A stretch of DNA of 23,347 nucleotides from VMDJ01 sp965659945 (GTDB taxonomy: Bacteria > Pseudomonadota > Gammaproteobacteria > Chromatiales > Chromatiaceae), in the NCBI GenBank assembly GCA_965659945.1, contig CBFHYJ010000022.1, positions 1 through 23,347 of the forward strand, in the 5' to 3' direction. Numbering within the stretch: the stretch's first letter is position 1; each line of letters opens with the position of its first letter. Below the pieces are notes generated by a model. The model had not been told where the DNA came from, searched no databases, and worked only from the letters and a program-made list of their open reading frames with translations. The position numbers and the translations under genes are program-made. This document shows, in pieces, positions 22,154 through 23,347 of the stretch.

Positions 22154-23284
22154 TTAGGCACCTTTTAAACGAATTTCTACGCGACGATTCTTCTGTCGAC
22201 CTTCTTCAGTCGAGTTATCCGCAATCGGTTTAGTGTCGGCATGTGCTTCGATCTCAATTCGTGACATAGGCACACCAAGTAAAGAGCTCATCGCATGTGC
22301 TACTGCGGCAGCGCGCGCAGAAGACAAATCCCAATTTGATGAAAAACGACCCGATTCAAATATAGGCATGTTATCTGTATGACCTGCGATAACAATTTTT
22401 CCCTTACTACTAAGAATGGTGTCTCTCACATCCTCTAAAGCTTCAACAGCTTCAGGACTAATATCCGCACCACCATCTTTAAACGTAGCCTTTTCGGCCA
22501 ATAAAATAGCTACCTCATCCTGACGACGTTCAATTTGAACATTTCCAGCCTCAATTTCACTTTTTAGCGTGTCATTTAATTCCGCAACTTCTCTTGTTAG
22601 TTGCTCTTCAAGTTCTTCTTGAGCTTTTGGTGATTTAGTTTTTAATTGCGACTCAGCTAATTGTTTATTTTGTAGCTCCTGGCGTACTTCTACTTCAGCT
22701 TTAATTTGCTGCTGAGCCTCAGATACTTTCGCAACTAAGCCAAGTCGTTCCTGACTAACAATGCCTGCTTTTTGTACATCCTTAGATTCCGCACTATCGG
22801 GACCCAGTACACCAGAGCCCTTCAACTCTACGACAACTTTACTACCCTCTAATTTGACCTCAACCTGCGCATTGGTTATTTCAGTTTTGAGTAGTTGCTC
22901 AAGCTTTCTCTTCTCCTCCTGTACATCAAAATCATCACTGTCAGGATTCTGTTTTTCCTCAGGAACATCTTTTTCTGGATCAACAACCTCTTGGTTTAAT
23001 TGATTGATTGGCGTCTGGCGAGTAATGGAAGGACTAAAATCCGATGGCATTACCGTTGTACCCATCGGAATGATTTGAACTTTTGGCATACCAAAAGCAT
23101 TAATTAATGAACCTACAACTGCTTTATATTTATCAACCTTTACGTCCGAGAAAGACAAGATCAAAACAAAAAAAGCCATGAGCAACGTTGCCATGTCTGC
23201 AAAAGTTGCCATCCACAGTGGCGCTCCGGGCTTACAGTCCTCGCACTTTACTTTCTTCTCGCCTTCTTCCTCTTTCTCAGCCAT
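22154..23284 (-). CDS. motB: flagellar stator protein MotB/PomB, second copy
   Basis: A 376-residue MotB paralogue. Membrane helix LWMATFADMATLLMAFFVLI (23-42) with the ion-binding Asp30, preceded by CEDC (14-17). A long polar periplasmic linker with coiled-coil-like heptads (about 185-245) is followed by an OmpA-like domain with intact GHTDN (301-305, Asp304) and SNWDLSSARA (Arg324), then HADTKPIADN and NRRVEI. Residues about 125-200 repeat in degenerate form the segment before the OmpA domain. The short N-terminal cytoplasmic part (13 residues) lacks the acidic extension of MotB1. It starts ten bases after motA2 with the same AAGAG ribosome site. It is convergent with the small gene at 21790; no clear terminator separates them. 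Confidence 0.95.
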   Translation of the reverse strand: MAEKEEEGEKKVKCEDCKPGAPLWMATFADMATLLMAFFVLILSFSDVKVDKYKAVVGSLINAFGMPKVQIIPMGTTVMPSDFSPSITRQTPINQLNQEVVDPEKDVPEEKQNPDSDDFDVQEEKRKLEQLLKTEITNAQVEVKLEGSKVVVELKGSGVLGPDSAESKDVQKAGIVSQERLGLVAKVSEAQQQIKAEVEVRQELQNKQLAESQLKTKSPKAQEELEEQLTREVAELNDTLKSEIEAGNVQIERRQDEVAILLAEKATFKDGGADISPEAVEALEDVRDTILSSKGKIVIAGHTDNMPIFESGRFSSNWDLSSARAAAVAHAMSSLLGVPMSRIEIEAHADTKPIADNSTEEGRQKNRRVEIRLKGA

Positions 23285-23347
23285 GAGTTAGCTCTTAAGC
23301 ATTCGCCATCTTGGCACGTGTTGCTGGATCTAAGTAAATTGACAACT
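23271..23347. repeat. 77-base perfect direct repeat, copy 2 (window end)
   Basis: Identical to 14458-14534, separated by 8,813 bases. It covers the start of motB2, the junction, and the final codons of motA2, and ends at the window edge. See the finding on its exact length. Confidence 0.97.
23295..23347 (-). CDS. motA: MotA/PomA second copy, C-terminal 17 codons
   Basis: The last 53 bases of a motA gene, encoding LSIYLDPATRAKMANA and stop, identical in DNA to the end of motA1 (14482-15249). The remaining about 700 bases lie outside the window. It forms an operon with motB2. Confidence 0.93.
   Translation of the reverse strand, partial: LSIYLDPATRAKMANA

Noticed and set aside
1..23347. CRISPR arrays, tRNA, rRNA or insertion sequences
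   Set aside because: No regularly spaced repeats, no tRNA-like cloverleaf noticed, and no transposase motif seen on reading both strands.

Overview
This window is a flagellar gene cluster from a low-to-moderate GC gammaproteobacterium, probably marine. The gene order (flgBCDE, flgFGHIJKL, flagellins, flgA-flgM-flgN), the RpoN/FliA promoter hierarchy and the PomAB-like stator pair fit a polar flagellum of the Pseudomonas, Vibrio, Cellvibrio or Methylophaga kind. The sequence alone does not fix the genus.

Region by region. 1-1348: the 5' end of one flagellin gene, with its own FliA (sigma-28) promoter, and a complete second flagellin lying directly behind flgL. 1365-8640: a leftward run flgF, flgG, flgH, flgI, flgJ, flgK, flgL for rod, L and P rings, rod cap and hook-filament junction. 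Sigma-54 promoter sequences stand before flgF and again before flgG. 8641-12569: leftward flgB, flgC, flgD, flgE for proximal rod, hook cap and an unusually large hook protein, with a sigma-54 promoter before flgB and a strong terminator after flgE. 12746-13222: a FliA-driven flgM (anti-sigma-28) gene and a bidirectional terminator. 13242-15249: a stator operon motA-motB with a FliA-like promoter. 15470-18058: non-flagellar genes (two unknown membrane proteins, a four-cysteine micro-protein, a DUF1566/Lcl-like secreted protein and a voltage-gated-type potassium channel). 18133-20325: rightward flgA, then a second FliA-driven flgM, flgN and a DUF2802 membrane protein. 20337-21676: leftward FliK-like gene overlapping a small FlhB C-domain-like gene. 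21790-22146: an unrecognised small acidic protein. 22154 to the end: a second motB and the last codons of a second motA.

How the genes fit together: sigma-54 elements precede the rod and hook genes. FliA elements precede the filament gene, both anti-sigma genes and the first stator operon, so the class order can be read from the DNA. FlgN is the likely chaperone for FlgK and FlgL, FlgA assists the FlgI P ring, and MotA/MotB power rotation.

Points that stand out: the stator genes occur twice. The last 77 bases of the window are identical to 14458-14534 (the motA 3' end), with divergence immediately outside, a length that also suggests an assembly-graph boundary. The two MotB proteins are strongly diverged, and MotB1 has Gly where the peptidoglycan-binding Asp should be. 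Both MotBs seem to contain a degenerate second copy of part of the OmpA-like module. There are two FlgM paralogues, each with a FliA promoter. All identities are from reading motifs; no database search was possible.
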